This document shows, piece by piece, positions 8,669-17,842 of a DNA stretch of 62,857 bases (its first letter is position 1; every line of letters starts with the position of its first letter). The position numbers were made by a program, and so were the translations under genes. Under the pieces are notes generated by a model, which saw only the letters and a list, made by a program, of their open reading frames with translations, was not told where the DNA came from and ran no database searches. The DNA is from Candidatus Omnitrophota bacterium (lineage in GTDB: Bacteria > Omnitrophota > Omnitrophia > Omnitrophales > JACROU01): NCBI GenBank assembly GCA_016214265.1, contig JACROU010000044.1, positions 32,462-95,318 of the forward strand, in the 5' to 3' direction.

Positions 8669-11017
8669 TCATCCCATTACTGCGTTGACTTTGTGAACTT
8701 TCTTATCTTTGAACGCCGGGACAATATTTCCTTTGAGGGTCTTACCGTCAACCACCAGTGATTTGATGCCCGATTCTACTTTGTTGGGATTGGTGACGGT
8801 GATTTCGTAAGTCGCCCCGCGGAACAGACGGCGCATTTTAAATTCAGGCCATTTTTTCGGAATGACCGGGTCGATCAACAATCCTTCTTTGACGGGGCGA
8901 ATGCCAAGTAGCCAATCCGTCGAGATGCGGAACAGCCACGCGCCGGAGCCGGTATACCAGGTCCAGCCGCCGCGTCCGAAATTCGGCGAGTCGGGGCCGT
9001 CCACATTACCCGGCGTGACGTACGGCTCAACGTAATAAATGTCAGGATTCAAACCGCGATGCGGAGGGGAGAACCGGCGATAGGTTTCGAACGCGTAATC
9101 GCCTTTTTTCTGAATGCAGACCGCCTGAAGTCCCCAGCAGGCCGCGTGACTGTACACGCCGCCGTTTTCACGAAGGCCGGGCGCGTATCGGGTGATGTAG
9201 CCGATATGCGGATCCGGAATGTGATACGCCGGTGTGAGCAGTAGCGGGCCGTATTCGCGGTACAAATATTTATCCGCAGTTTCCATACATTTTTTCGCGC
9301 GGTCTGGCGGAGCCACTTCGTGAATGAGTGCCCACACCTGAGCCATCAAGTCGATTTTTCCCTGATCGCAGGTTTTTGAGCCCATCAATTTTCCGTCGTC
9401 CCGTGTGGCGCGGATGTAACGATCGTCTTCCCACGCGTGTTTGTTGATGTCGGTGACTAGTTTTTCGGCGCGCTGGCGATAATTTTTCGCGCGTGATTTT
9501 TCAGCGCGCATATCGCAGATGTTTGCGAACCGGCGGAGAATGCCCACCATGAAATGGCCGAGCCAAATGGATTCGCCTTTCATTTTCGGACCGACATGGC
9601 TGAAGCCGTCGTTCCAGTCCCCTTCCCCGATGAGCGGCAAACCGCGCGGCGACCAGCGGCTGAGGACTTTGTCGATAGCGCGCACACAATGGTCATACAA
9701 ATCACCCTTCGTGACTTTTGCGTTTTTGTCTTTCGGGTTTTTCAAAAATGGAACCACTTCATCCAGAATGTTGAAATCCTGGGTTTCATCCAAATAATTC
9801 AGCGTGATGTAAGCCAGCCACACAAGATCGTCCGTCATTTCGGTGATGGCGCCCATGCCGGTGCCCGGATGCCACCAGTGATACACGGTTCCGTCCGGAA
9901 ATTGTTGTTCGGCGTGAAGCAGAATTTGCTTTTTTGCCAAAGACGGCTCGAGCGGGAAAAACACCTGACAATCCTGCAGCTGATCGCGGAATCCGATGCC
10001 GCCCGAAGATTGATAGTACGCGCATTTGGCCCAGATACGGCCGGCGATGGCTTGATATTTCAGCCACGTGTTGGTCATAAAATTAAATCCGTCATCTGGC
10101 GTTTCAACCCACGTGCGACCGGTGAATTCATTCCAGAAATTTTTGACCGCCCGAAGTTCTTTGTCGACAGCGGCTTCGTTCGTGTATTTTTTGATTAGCG
10201 CTTCGGAAGCTTTCCGGTCATGGGTAGCGCCCAAAAGGAAAATCACGGTTTTCTCTTCATTCGGGCCGAGCTCGACATTGGTGTGAAGCGAGGCGATTGA
10301 ATCGCACCATTTGCCCCAAGTGTTTTTGGACTTCCCCTCAACGACCGCGCGAGGCGCCAGAAGATTTCCGTAATTGCCGAAAAACGCTTCTTTGTCGCCA
10401 TCGAATCCCGCGAGCTTTTGATTGACGGAATGAAACGCTTCGAGCGGGTGCTCGGTAAGTCCGGTGGAAATAAAGTGAGGCACGAGCGCCGGGCGTTTGT
10501 ATTTCCAAATTTCCACCGGGTCTTTCATCGCGACGAAGGTGGTTTTTTCGGCGAATATGCCGGCGAGTTCACTCGCGTGAATGGCATAGCCGGTTCCGTA
10601 GCGGACTTCGAAGAAATCGAATTTCGGACACGTTGGTTTCCAGGTAAGGCTCCAGAATTTTCCATTGTCGTTGTCGCGCAAATAAAGGTAAGAACCCCAC
10701 TCGTCCTTGATGAGATCCTGTTCCCAGCGTGTGATGCGGGAAAGGTTTGAGTTCTCTTTCCAGGAAAAAGATCCGCCGGTTTGTGAGACGACGGTTCCGA
10801 AATCACCGTTCGAAAGCACATTCACCCACGGACGCGGGGTGTCGGGGCGTGTGATTACGTATTCTTTTCCGTTGGCGGTGAAATAGCCGTATTTGCTTGC
10901 GAGTTTTTTGATCTCTTTTCCGCTCGAGCCGTTGGCGGATTTATTTGCTGCGGGAGTTTTTTTCGCTAATGTGGTGCCCATGGATTCAGATGTTCTCCTT
11001 TTATATTTTCTGTTCAT
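8669..11017 (-). CDS. GH94 glycoside phosphorylase
   Basis: A 782-residue enzyme of glycoside hydrolase family 94, the size of cellobiose/chitobiose-type phosphorylases. It opens with the family block YGYF...EYVITRPDTPRPW, has an N-terminal beta-sandwich, and an (alpha/alpha)6 catalytic domain with GIGFRDQLQD, EGDWNDG (second Asp the expected general acid), LRENGGVYSHAACW and GWTWYTGSGAW. The expected reaction is cytoplasmic phosphorolysis of a beta-linked disaccharide or oligosaccharide to a sugar 1-phosphate. The ATG at 11017 overlaps the stop of the solute-binding gene (ATGA). An alternative ATG at 10981 follows a GGAG-like site. Substrate specificity cannot be assigned. Confidence 0.9.
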   Translation of the reverse strand: MNRKYKRRTSESMGTTLAKKTPAANKSANGSSGKEIKKLASKYGYFTANGKEYVITRPDTPRPWVNVLSNGDFGTVVSQTGGSFSWKENSNLSRITRWEQDLIKDEWGSYLYLRDNDNGKFWSLTWKPTCPKFDFFEVRYGTGYAIHASELAGIFAEKTTFVAMKDPVEIWKYKRPALVPHFISTGLTEHPLEAFHSVNQKLAGFDGDKEAFFGNYGNLLAPRAVVEGKSKNTWGKWCDSIASLHTNVELGPNEEKTVIFLLGATHDRKASEALIKKYTNEAAVDKELRAVKNFWNEFTGRTWVETPDDGFNFMTNTWLKYQAIAGRIWAKCAYYQSSGGIGFRDQLQDCQVFFPLEPSLAKKQILLHAEQQFPDGTVYHWWHPGTGMGAITEMTDDLVWLAYITLNYLDETQDFNILDEVVPFLKNPKDKNAKVTKGDLYDHCVRAIDKVLSRWSPRGLPLIGEGDWNDGFSHVGPKMKGESIWLGHFMVGILRRFANICDMRAEKSRAKNYRQRAEKLVTDINKHAWEDDRYIRATRDDGKLMGSKTCDQGKIDLMAQVWALIHEVAPPDRAKKCMETADKYLYREYGPLLLTPAYHIPDPHIGYITRYAPGLRENGGVYSHAACWGLQAVCIQKKGDYAFETYRRFSPPHRGLNPDIYYVEPYVTPGNVDGPDSPNFGRGGWTWYTGSGAWLFRISTDWLLGIRPVKEGLLIDPVIPKKWPEFKMRRLFRGATYEITVTNPNKVESGIKSLVVDGKTLKGNIVPAFKDKKVHKVNAVMG

Positions 11018-12303
11018 GATTTTGCCAGCGCGGCATTAATTTTTGGCGCAACTTTTCTTAGCGCGTCAGAGACTGTTTCGCGGCCGTTGAAAACAAGATC
11101 CAGTTCTTCATTTAGATATTTGCTTTCGATTTCCGACCAATTCGAAACAAACGGATCGTAGACGACGTATTTTACGGCCTGATTCAACATTTTTTTGTTG
11201 GCAGGCGCTTCCGTGTTTTCAGCCCAGTCCGGGCCTTCCGCTATATTAATGAGAGCCGGCTGCGCTAGTCCGCGTTTGGCCAATTCTTTTTGCCCTTCGG
11301 CTCCGGTGAGCGCCTTGATTACTTCCCACGCCGCGTCTTTATGTTTAGAGCTTTTTAGAATGCAATAACCAGATCCCCCGGTTCCAAATTTACGAACACC
11401 TTTCGCATTTTTTGGAAACATGGCGATATCCCATTTAAAATTTCGCTGTCTGAGCGCCGGGGTTTCCCAAACACCGGAAAGAAACATCGCAAGTTTTCCC
11501 GAAGCAAACATAACGTCGATGCCCATGCCCATATTCGTTAGGGCAACGGGTGTTGGCATTACTTTGTATTTATTGATGAGGTCCACATAAAATTGAAGGC
11601 CTTCGATGGACTCGGGTTGATCAATTAAGGTTTTGGTGGGCTTTGCGACATTATCAACCAGCGCCCCCCCGTTTCCGTAAATGAAATTTTTCCATGCCCA
11701 GCCGTAAAATCCGTATTGGGTGATGCGGCCCTTGGATTCTTTCGTCAGCTTTTTGGCCTTGTCCAAAAATTCTTCCCAGGTCCAATCGTCGGTTGGGTAG
11801 GGCACGCCGGCTTTATCGAACATTTCTTTGTTATAAAACACGCAAGCAAACGGGGCGGTGTCGCGCGGAATGGCCAATAATTTTCCGTTGACCGTAAAAC
11901 GGTCCAGCACTTCGGGAAAGAATGCGGCCTTGCTGAACTCTTTATCCTTTTCGATGTAAGGGTTCAAATTTTCCAGAACGCCTTTGGAGGCAAAGCTGAC
12001 AAAATAATTAACTTCGGTGCAGATAACGTCCGGAGCGGCTCCTCCGGCGATGCGGGTCAATATTTTGCTGACGTAGCCGCCGAAAGGCGTGTGTTCAAAA
12101 CGCACGTGAATGTTGGGATGTGCTTGCTGCCAGCCATTGATGGAGTTGGTAATAATTTCGATTTCTTCGGGGCTTCCCCAGAAGGCCACTTTTACGGTGA
12201 CGGCGCCATTGGTGGAGGATTCTTTTTTCGCGCAGCCATTTTGAAAAACCAGAAGCAGACAGATCAGGATGGAAAAAAATTTCTGCGAGAAACGGATGCT
12301 CAT
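11014..12303 (-). CDS. ABC sugar-transporter solute-binding lipoprotein
   Basis: A 429-residue extracytoplasmic solute-binding protein of the family-1 (MalE-like) type. A signal sequence ends in a lipobox-like QNGC, then VKVAFWGSPEE, DVICTEVNYFVSFASKGVLENL, VFYNKEMFDKAGVPYP and TWEEFLDKAKKL. It should bind an oligosaccharide in the periplasm. The start is placed at ATG 12303 (MSIRFSQK), which gives a normal signal peptide and follows a GAGGCG site; the longer frame to 12393 would run into the promoter. It is the first gene of the operon with GH94 and the glycoamylase-like enzyme. No permease or ATPase gene is adjacent, so those must be elsewhere. Confidence 0.9.
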   Translation of the reverse strand: MSIRFSQKFFSILICLLLVFQNGCAKKESSTNGAVTVKVAFWGSPEEIEIITNSINGWQQAHPNIHVRFEHTPFGGYVSKILTRIAGGAAPDVICTEVNYFVSFASKGVLENLNPYIEKDKEFSKAAFFPEVLDRFTVNGKLLAIPRDTAPFACVFYNKEMFDKAGVPYPTDDWTWEEFLDKAKKLTKESKGRITQYGFYGWAWKNFIYGNGGALVDNVAKPTKTLIDQPESIEGLQFYVDLINKYKVMPTPVALTNMGMGIDVMFASGKLAMFLSGVWETPALRQRNFKWDIAMFPKNAKGVRKFGTGGSGYCILKSSKHKDAAWEVIKALTGAEGQKELAKRGLAQPALINIAEGPDWAENTEAPANKKMLNQAVKYVVYDPFVSNWSEIESKYLNEELDLVFNGRETVSDALRKVAPKINAALAKS

Positions 12304-12365
12304 ACGCGACGCCTCACATTTTTTGAACGATGTTGGAGGGATAAATAATGAAAAAAAGTTCGCAG

Positions 12366-12393
12366 ATTTTATCACAGCCCAAGAGGCTGTCAA
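12366..12393 (-). promoter_or_regulatory. Promoter with internal operator for the sugar operon
   Basis: On the minus strand, TTGACA (12393-12388) and TAAAAT (12371-12366) are 16 nt apart. The spacer holds a perfect inverted repeat ACAGCC-CAAGA-GGCTGT (12374-12390), a shape typical of a repressor site that blocks polymerase. It sits ~60 nt before the solute-binding protein start. Confidence 0.6.
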
Positions 12394-12405
12394 AAGCTTT
12401 CCTGC

Positions 12406-13317
12406 TTAGTCTCGCGCGATGCCGATGACGTTCAGAAGATGGTCGAGTTGATCGAGCGAAAAATAACGGATTTCGATACGCCCTTTTCCCTTGTGGTCGA
12501 AGATGCGAACTTGCGTTCCCAGCTGTTTTTCTAATTTGCTTTCAAGATCAATAATTTGATTATCGAGACGTCGGAGCCTTTTGGCGCGGCGTTTGCCGAG
12601 TGATGTTTTTTGAACAATTTCTTCCACCTGTCGGACCGACAAATTTTCCTCGGCGATACGTTTGGCCAAACTTTTTTGAAATGATTCAGCCGGAAGCGAC
12701 AATAAGGCACGCGCGTGGCCTTGTGTGATCATGCCTGAAATAATGAGTTCGCGTATTTCGTCCGGGAGTCGCAGCAGCCGAAGAGAATTGGCGATCGTGG
12801 AACGGTCCTTGCCCACGCGCTTGGCGATTTCTTCTTGCGAGAGCCCCCGTTCTTCAACGAGACGTAGATAGGCTTTAGCCTCCTCGAACGCATTTAAATC
12901 TTCGCGCTGAATATTTTCGATGAGCGCCACTTCCAGAAGCGCTTCGTCGGCAATGTCTTTGACAACAACAGGAACTTTCGCGAGCCCCAGTGTTTTCGCG
13001 GCTTTCAGACGGCGTTCTCCGCAAATGAGTTCGTAGCCCGAGCCTTTTTTCTTCACGATGAGCGGCTGAAGAATTCCTTTTTCACGAATGGAATTGGCCA
13101 GCTCTTCGATGCGGAGCGCGTTAAATTCGCTTCGCGGCTGATCGGGATTTGGCAGAATCTGGGAAATTTCCACCTCGAGCATTCCCGTGGCGGAAGGCGC
13201 GGCGGCCTCGGATTTTTTTTGTTGTAATGTGCTGACGTAAGTATCGGGAATCAGCGCGCCCAGCCCTTTTCCCAGTCCGCGCGTGGGTTTCATCTCAGGA
13301 GTATTAAATGCGTTCAT
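12406..13317 (-). CDS. parB: Chromosome-partitioning protein ParB
   Basis: A 303-residue ParB/Spo0J CTP-dependent clamp that loads at parS. Seen are an N-terminal GLGKGLGALIP, the CTPase core (ISQILPNPDQPR, ICGERRLKAAKTLGL, LIENIQREDLNAFEEA), the parS-reading helix-turn-helix (LSQEEIAKRVGKDRSTIANSLRLLRLP, split by loops), GHARALLSL and a C-terminal dimerisation domain (IRYFSLDQLDHLLNVIG). It overlaps parA by 4 nt (ATGA), so the two are translationally coupled. parS sites lie upstream at 14188 and 14305. Confidence 0.97.
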   Translation of the reverse strand: MNAFNTPEMKPTRGLGKGLGALIPDTYVSTLQQKKSEAAAPSATGMLEVEISQILPNPDQPRSEFNALRIEELANSIREKGILQPLIVKKKGSGYELICGERRLKAAKTLGLAKVPVVVKDIADEALLEVALIENIQREDLNAFEEAKAYLRLVEERGLSQEEIAKRVGKDRSTIANSLRLLRLPDEIRELIISGMITQGHARALLSLPAESFQKSLAKRIAEENLSVRQVEEIVQKTSLGKRRAKRLRRLDNQIIDLESKLEKQLGTQVRIFDHKGKGRIEIRYFSLDQLDHLLNVIGIARD

Positions 13318-14117
13318 GCCATCACCTCGCTCGTTATTGGATTTTGTGATTTCAGATTAAATCGTTGAAATATTTCTTCCGCCAAAGCCTGATAGGCCTT
13401 CGTGCCTCTTCCATTCGGATCATAAAGAATCGCAGGCTTGCCAAAACTCGGCGCTTCGCTGAGCCGGATGGATCGCGGAATATTCGTTTGAAAAACTTTC
13501 TCGCCAAAAAATTTCTTCACCTCATTAATAACCTGCTCGGCGAGTTTTGTTCTGAGATCGGCCATTGTCAAAATAAGACCGCCAATTTCCAGGGTCGGAT
13601 TTAAATTCGTGCGCACCAGCTCAAAAGTTTGAACCAGCTGTCCCAATCCTTCCAGCGCATAATATTCACACTGAAGCGGCACAATTAGACGCGAGGCAGA
13701 ACATAACGCATTGATTGTCAACACGTTAAGAGAAGGTGGACAATCGATGATGATTAAATCAAAATCTTGTTTGATTTCTTCAAGGATGCGCGAAAGCAAG
13801 AATTCGCGCTCAGGGACATCAATCAACTCGATTTCAGCGCCAGTAAGTTCTGATCGCGCCGGGATGACGGACAGATTATCGATGCATCCTTTTTGAATAA
13901 CATCGGATACGTTTACCGATCCTGTTAAAACATGATAGATGGTTGAGGCTAGTGATGCTTTATCAATGCCAGCACCGCTGGTGGCGTTGCCTTGAGGGTC
14001 GATGTCAATCAAAAGCGTTCTAATGTTTTGAGTAGCTGCGATGGCTGCGATGTTCAATGCGGATGTGGTTTTGCCGACTCCGCCTTTTTGATTACAAAAC
14101 GCGAGGATTTCTGCCAT
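13314..14117 (-). CDS. parA: Chromosome-partitioning ATPase ParA/Soj
   Basis: A 267-residue deviant Walker-A ATPase that moves ParB-parS complexes on the nucleoid. CNQKGGVGKTTSALN lies at the N-terminus, LLIDIDPQGNATSG and IIIDCPPSLNVLTINAL follow, and the tail has NIPRSIRLSEAPSFGKPAILY. The start is ATG 14117 (MAEILAF), with AGGAG 7 nt upstream; the track start at 14153 adds 12 unsupported residues. It is first of the parA-parB pair and directly follows mnmG in the conserved oriC-side order. Confidence 0.97.
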   Translation of the reverse strand: MAEILAFCNQKGGVGKTTSALNIAAIAATQNIRTLLIDIDPQGNATSGAGIDKASLASTIYHVLTGSVNVSDVIQKGCIDNLSVIPARSELTGAEIELIDVPEREFLLSRILEEIKQDFDLIIIDCPPSLNVLTINALCSASRLIVPLQCEYYALEGLGQLVQTFELVRTNLNPTLEIGGLILTMADLRTKLAEQVINEVKKFFGEKVFQTNIPRSIRLSEAPSFGKPAILYDPNGRGTKAYQALAEEIFQRFNLKSQNPITSEVMA

Positions 14118-14187
14118 AACGATTCTCCTTAATGGTTCAGCATATATCGGCAAAAATTAGATGTAATTGAGGAGGATTATATCGAAA

Positions 14188-14203
14188 TGTTTCACGTGGA
14201 ACA
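14188..14203. promoter_or_regulatory. parS: parS centromere site, perfect consensus
   Basis: On the minus strand this reads TGTTCCACGTGAAACA, identical to the Bacillus subtilis parS consensus. It lies 71 nt upstream of the parA start, in the spacer to mnmG. ParB should nucleate here. Confidence 0.93.
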
Positions 14204-14212
14204 ACAAAAAAT

Positions 14213-14290
14213 AGCTCTTAACTGTCAGCTATCAGCCTTCAGCAAAACCGAGTCGGCCAAGTATTGGCTGACAGCTAATAGCTGAGAGCT
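14213..14290. repeat. Inverted repeat of AGCTGATAGCT words
   Basis: The arms 14213-14237 and 14266-14290 are 25 nt long and complementary at about 20 positions, built from AGCT/CAGCC/TATCAGC words around a 28-nt loop. The element lies exactly between the two parS sites. Related AGCT-word stretches occur at 6640-6675 and 32885-32911. Confidence 0.7.
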
Positions 14291-14304
14291 GATGGCCGCA
14301 TTTT

Positions 14305-14320
14305 TGTTTCACGTGGAACT
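14305..14320. promoter_or_regulatory. parS: Second parS site overlapping the mnmG stop
   Basis: On the minus strand it reads AGTTCCACGTGAAACA, one mismatch (first base) from the consensus. It covers the last codons and stop of mnmG, 117 bp from the first parS. The pairing beside parAB supports real centromere function. Confidence 0.85.
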
Positions 14321-16120
14321 TTTGAGGAGCGAAACGAGGAGAATCGAGAGATCTCCCGAAGTAATGCCAGGGATCCTAGCGGCTTGGCCAACTGAACTTG
14401 GCCGGACTTTGTTGAATTTTTCCAGCGCTTCGCGGCTTAGGCCTTTTACCGTAGTAAATTCAAATGTTGCGGGAATGCGCCGAGCTTCAAGTTTCTGAAA
14501 TTTGAGCACATCCTGAAGCTGACGGTTGATGTAACCTTCGTATTTAACATTGAGTTCGACTTGCCTTAAAATGTCTGGATGTTCATCAAAAAAGTCATTG
14601 GCGAGGCCCGGCAAAGTTTTTAGTGTGATTTCAGGCCGACGTAGCATCTTTTCAAGCGAAGCGTTCTCGTGGCGGGCAGCGCGAAGCTGTCCGATCAACG
14701 TTTTTATCTTTTGCTGTTTGTTGAGAGATTGCTGATAAGTTTCTTCTGAAATTAGCCCAAACGAGTGCCCGTACTTCATCAATCGCTCATCCGCATTGTC
14801 TTGCCGAAGGAGCAAACGAAATTCTGCCCGCGACGTAAACATCCGGTACGGCTCATTCGTCCCGAGCGTCACCAGATCATCGATGAGTACGCCGATGTAG
14901 GCTTCAGAGCGACTAAGAATGAACGGCGACTCGCCGCGCAATTTTCGAATGACATTCAGTCCAGCCATCAATCCTTGAGCCGCCGCTTCTTCGTAGCCGG
15001 ATGTTCCATTAATTTGTCCGGCGAGAAATAAATTTTCGCAGACTTTTGTTTCCAAACTCAACTTCAACTGAGTCGGCGGGGCGTAATCGTATTCGATGGC
15101 ATAAGCCAGTCGGACAATCTCGGCATTTTCGCATCCAGGAAGTGTCTTAACTATTTGTTCCTGAACATGTTGCGGCAAGCTCATGGACAGGCCGTTGACA
15201 TAAATTTCTTCGGTGTCCAGGCCCTCGGGTTCCAGGTAAATTTGATGCCGTTCCTTGTCCGCGAACTTCACGACTTTGTCTTCGATGCTCGGGCAGTAGC
15301 GCGGGCCGATGCCTTCAATGCGTCCCGCGTAGAGCGGAGACAAATGTAAATTTTTCCGGATAATTTCGTGAGTATTCTGATTTGTGTACGTGAGCCAGCA
15401 CGGAATTTTGGGATTGATTAATTGCTTCGTGCGGAAGGAAAACGGCTCAGGATCTTCGTCTCCAGGTGCCAATTCGAGAATGTCATAATTGATGCTCTTC
15501 GCATGTAGTCGTGGCGGCGTACCCGTTTTAAATCGTTTCAGTTCGAGCCCCAGCTCGCGCAAACTATCTGACAGATGTTCGCACGGCGGTTCACCACCGC
15601 GTCCACCGGGAAAATTCACATCGCCGATGTGGATTAATCCCTTCATAAATGTGCCCGAAGACACGACGACAGATCTACCGTAAAATGTTTCCTGAGTTTG
15701 AGTTACCACTCCAATGGCGCGGCCATTTTTGACCAGGATTTTCTCTACCAAATGCTGTTTGAGATGAATATTTTTTTCTTGCTCGATGACTTTCGTCATC
15801 ATCGCGGAATATTTTTTTTTGTCCGATTGCGCGCGCGGCGCCCAGACAGCGGGACCTTTGGATTTGTTCAGCATGCGCAATTGCAGAGACGTTTGATCGG
15901 TGGTCAGGGCCATCTGCCCGCCCAGCGCGTCGATTTCGCGGACCATGTGGCCTTTGGCCAAGCCGCCGATCGCGGGGTTGCACGACATTTTTCCGATGGT
16001 GTCGATCGTCGTGGTCAGGAAAAGCACCTGGTATCCGGCCCGGGCGATGGCCAGAGCGGCTTCAATACCAGCATGCCCGGCGCCAACAACGATGGAATCG
16101 TATTCTTTTGAGGTCAACAT
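14309..16120 (-). CDS. mnmG: tRNA uridine-34 modification enzyme MnmG (GidA)
   Basis: A 603-residue FAD protein that, with MnmE, makes the carboxymethylaminomethyl group on wobble U34 of tRNAs. The FAD-binding GAGHAG is at residues 13-18. Family blocks include CNPAIGGLAKGHMVREIDAL, FPGGRGGEPPCEHLSDSL, RFKTGTPPRL, GPRYCPSIEDK, AGQINGTSGYEEAAAQG and LGTNEPYRMFTSRAEFRL. The start is ATG 16120 (MLTSKEYDS), matching family N-termini. mnmE and rsmG, often adjacent, are absent here. The 3' end overlaps a parS site. Confidence 0.97.
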   Translation of the reverse strand: MLTSKEYDSIVVGAGHAGIEAALAIARAGYQVLFLTTTIDTIGKMSCNPAIGGLAKGHMVREIDALGGQMALTTDQTSLQLRMLNKSKGPAVWAPRAQSDKKKYSAMMTKVIEQEKNIHLKQHLVEKILVKNGRAIGVVTQTQETFYGRSVVVSSGTFMKGLIHIGDVNFPGGRGGEPPCEHLSDSLRELGLELKRFKTGTPPRLHAKSINYDILELAPGDEDPEPFSFRTKQLINPKIPCWLTYTNQNTHEIIRKNLHLSPLYAGRIEGIGPRYCPSIEDKVVKFADKERHQIYLEPEGLDTEEIYVNGLSMSLPQHVQEQIVKTLPGCENAEIVRLAYAIEYDYAPPTQLKLSLETKVCENLFLAGQINGTSGYEEAAAQGLMAGLNVIRKLRGESPFILSRSEAYIGVLIDDLVTLGTNEPYRMFTSRAEFRLLLRQDNADERLMKYGHSFGLISEETYQQSLNKQQKIKTLIGQLRAARHENASLEKMLRRPEITLKTLPGLANDFFDEHPDILRQVELNVKYEGYINRQLQDVLKFQKLEARRIPATFEFTTVKGLSREALEKFNKVRPSSVGQAARIPGITSGDLSILLVSLLKSST

Positions 16121-16186
16121 AAAGGGGCGGAATTCTAACAACAGGACGGGGCAAAAGCAAGCGGTGGCCAGAATGGCGCCGGGGAA

Positions 16187-17842
16187 TTAAATCGTATCAG
16201 GATGCAGCTGGAACGGGATGCGTTTGATGATGAGCTGATGAGCGATGGTGAGGAAGTTCGAGAGCGTCCAGTAAATCACCAGCCCGGACGGCAGATTGTA
16301 GAACATAAATCCGAACATGATCGGCATGAATTGCATCATCTTTTCCTGCTGAGGGTCCATGCCGGAAGAAGGCGTTAATTTCTGCTGCCACACCATGGAA
16401 CCCATCATGATGAGCGGAAGAATGTTGATCCCGTCTCCCAAAAACGGAATGCTGAAAGGCAGTGTGAACAGTCGGTCCGGTTGTGACAGATCGTGGATCC
16501 AGCCAAAGAATGAGGCTCCGCGAAGTTCGACGGCTTGTGACAGCGCCTGATAGAGCGCGATAAAAATCGGCATTTGAAGCAGCATCGGCAGACAGCCGGA
16601 GAGCGGGTTGACTTTGTTTTTCTTATACAACGCCATCAGCTCTTTTTGCATGCGTTGCGGATCGGCTTTGTAGTGGGCCTGCAGGGACTTGATCTTAGGC
16701 TGAAGCGCGTGCATGCGCCGCATCGATTCAAAACTGATGTGGGTGAGCGGCGAGAACAGAATTTTGATCAGCACGGTCAGAAGAATAATCGCGACGCCAT
16801 AATTCGGGATCCAATGATAAAACCAATACAACGTCAGCAGCATACCGATTTTGAGCGGGCCAAAAAATCCCTTCGATAAAATTTTCTGAAAACCAAATCC
16901 GAACGACTTTAATGTTTCGTAGCTGTTCGGTCCGGCGTAAATGAGATAATCCTGGCTGGCGGAACCGTGCGCGGGGATTTCGAAACGCTGGGTTTTAAGA
17001 ATGGCCTCCATCGTATCGGGGCTCAAGGCTTTGGCGCGGATTTCTTCCGGCGTGAATTTCGACTCGGGTTTTAAAATCACCGAGAGATATTTCCGCGACA
17101 GTGAAAACCACTCGGTTTTGCCGGTGTAGACGTACGGCTCTTTTTTGAGTTTATCGACTTTCTTCGAATAAATTTTCTCGGGGGTGTTCAAATTAAATTC
17201 CACGTAAGCGTGATCATAACCCGATTTTTCGGTGAAATGAATTTGCGAGCTGAGCTCGTAGCGCGTCGCAATCGGCTGGGCGGTCAAATTGTTGAACGTG
17301 AGATTCAAAATAAACGCGTTTTTTTCGGGGATAAACATATACCGCTTTTCCATCCGAATTTTGGAGTCCAGATTCGCCTGATAGACCAACTCTCCGGGCT
17401 TTTCCACGGAACGATTGCGTTCGAAAATCGCGCCGGAAGACAGGGCCTCAAACCCTTCGAGCCATACCTGAAACGAACCCGGCCCGTCCTGGGCGTTGAT
17501 CAAGATGCCGTTCGTGGTGTCGCCCAGTTTTAAAAATTGAACCAAAGCTCCGGCCGGAGAAATTTTGACGTCGTAATTGTCGACGCGCGTTTCTTCTACG
17601 TCAGCGTTAAACTTCGGGGCGCGCAGAGCCTGCGGTTGAGCGGAGGAAGCGTTGCTGAAAGAGGTGTTGGTGTTGCTCGCGCCGGGCGCCGGTGTAAATG
17701 CTTTTGTTTCCGGAGTTTGCTGTTCGGTTTTCGCGGGCTGATGAACCAGGGAAGGAAAGAATGTTTTTAGAATGTATGGATAAAACGCGATCAAAAGAAA
17801 ACTCAGGCCCAAGGCCAGAATCAGACGTTGTTCACTTTTCAT
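16187..17842 (-). CDS. yidC: Membrane protein insertase YidC
   Basis: A 551-residue inner-membrane insertase of the Gram-negative type: an N-terminal helix (ILALGLSFLLIAFYPYIL), a large periplasmic beta-sandwich domain (about residues 60-330), then the conserved Oxa1-like five-helix core (YWFYHWIPNYGVAIILLTV, NPLSGCLPMLLQMPIFIALY, MMQFMPIMFGFMFYNLPSGL, VIYWTLSNFLTIAHQ). It inserts membrane proteins with or without Sec. Its ATG overlaps the yidD stop by 4 nt, so the genes are coupled. Confidence 0.97.
   Translation of the reverse strand: MKSEQRLILALGLSFLLIAFYPYILKTFFPSLVHQPAKTEQQTPETKAFTPAPGASNTNTSFSNASSAQPQALRAPKFNADVEETRVDNYDVKISPAGALVQFLKLGDTTNGILINAQDGPGSFQVWLEGFEALSSGAIFERNRSVEKPGELVYQANLDSKIRMEKRYMFIPEKNAFILNLTFNNLTAQPIATRYELSSQIHFTEKSGYDHAYVEFNLNTPEKIYSKKVDKLKKEPYVYTGKTEWFSLSRKYLSVILKPESKFTPEEIRAKALSPDTMEAILKTQRFEIPAHGSASQDYLIYAGPNSYETLKSFGFGFQKILSKGFFGPLKIGMLLTLYWFYHWIPNYGVAIILLTVLIKILFSPLTHISFESMRRMHALQPKIKSLQAHYKADPQRMQKELMALYKKNKVNPLSGCLPMLLQMPIFIALYQALSQAVELRGASFFGWIHDLSQPDRLFTLPFSIPFLGDGINILPLIMMGSMVWQQKLTPSSGMDPQQEKMMQFMPIMFGFMFYNLPSGLVIYWTLSNFLTIAHQLIIKRIPFQLHPDTI

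Noticed and set aside
9554-10198. Plus-strand 214-codon ORF within the GH94 gene
   Set aside because: No family features; it is the complement of conserved GH94 catalytic-domain codons.
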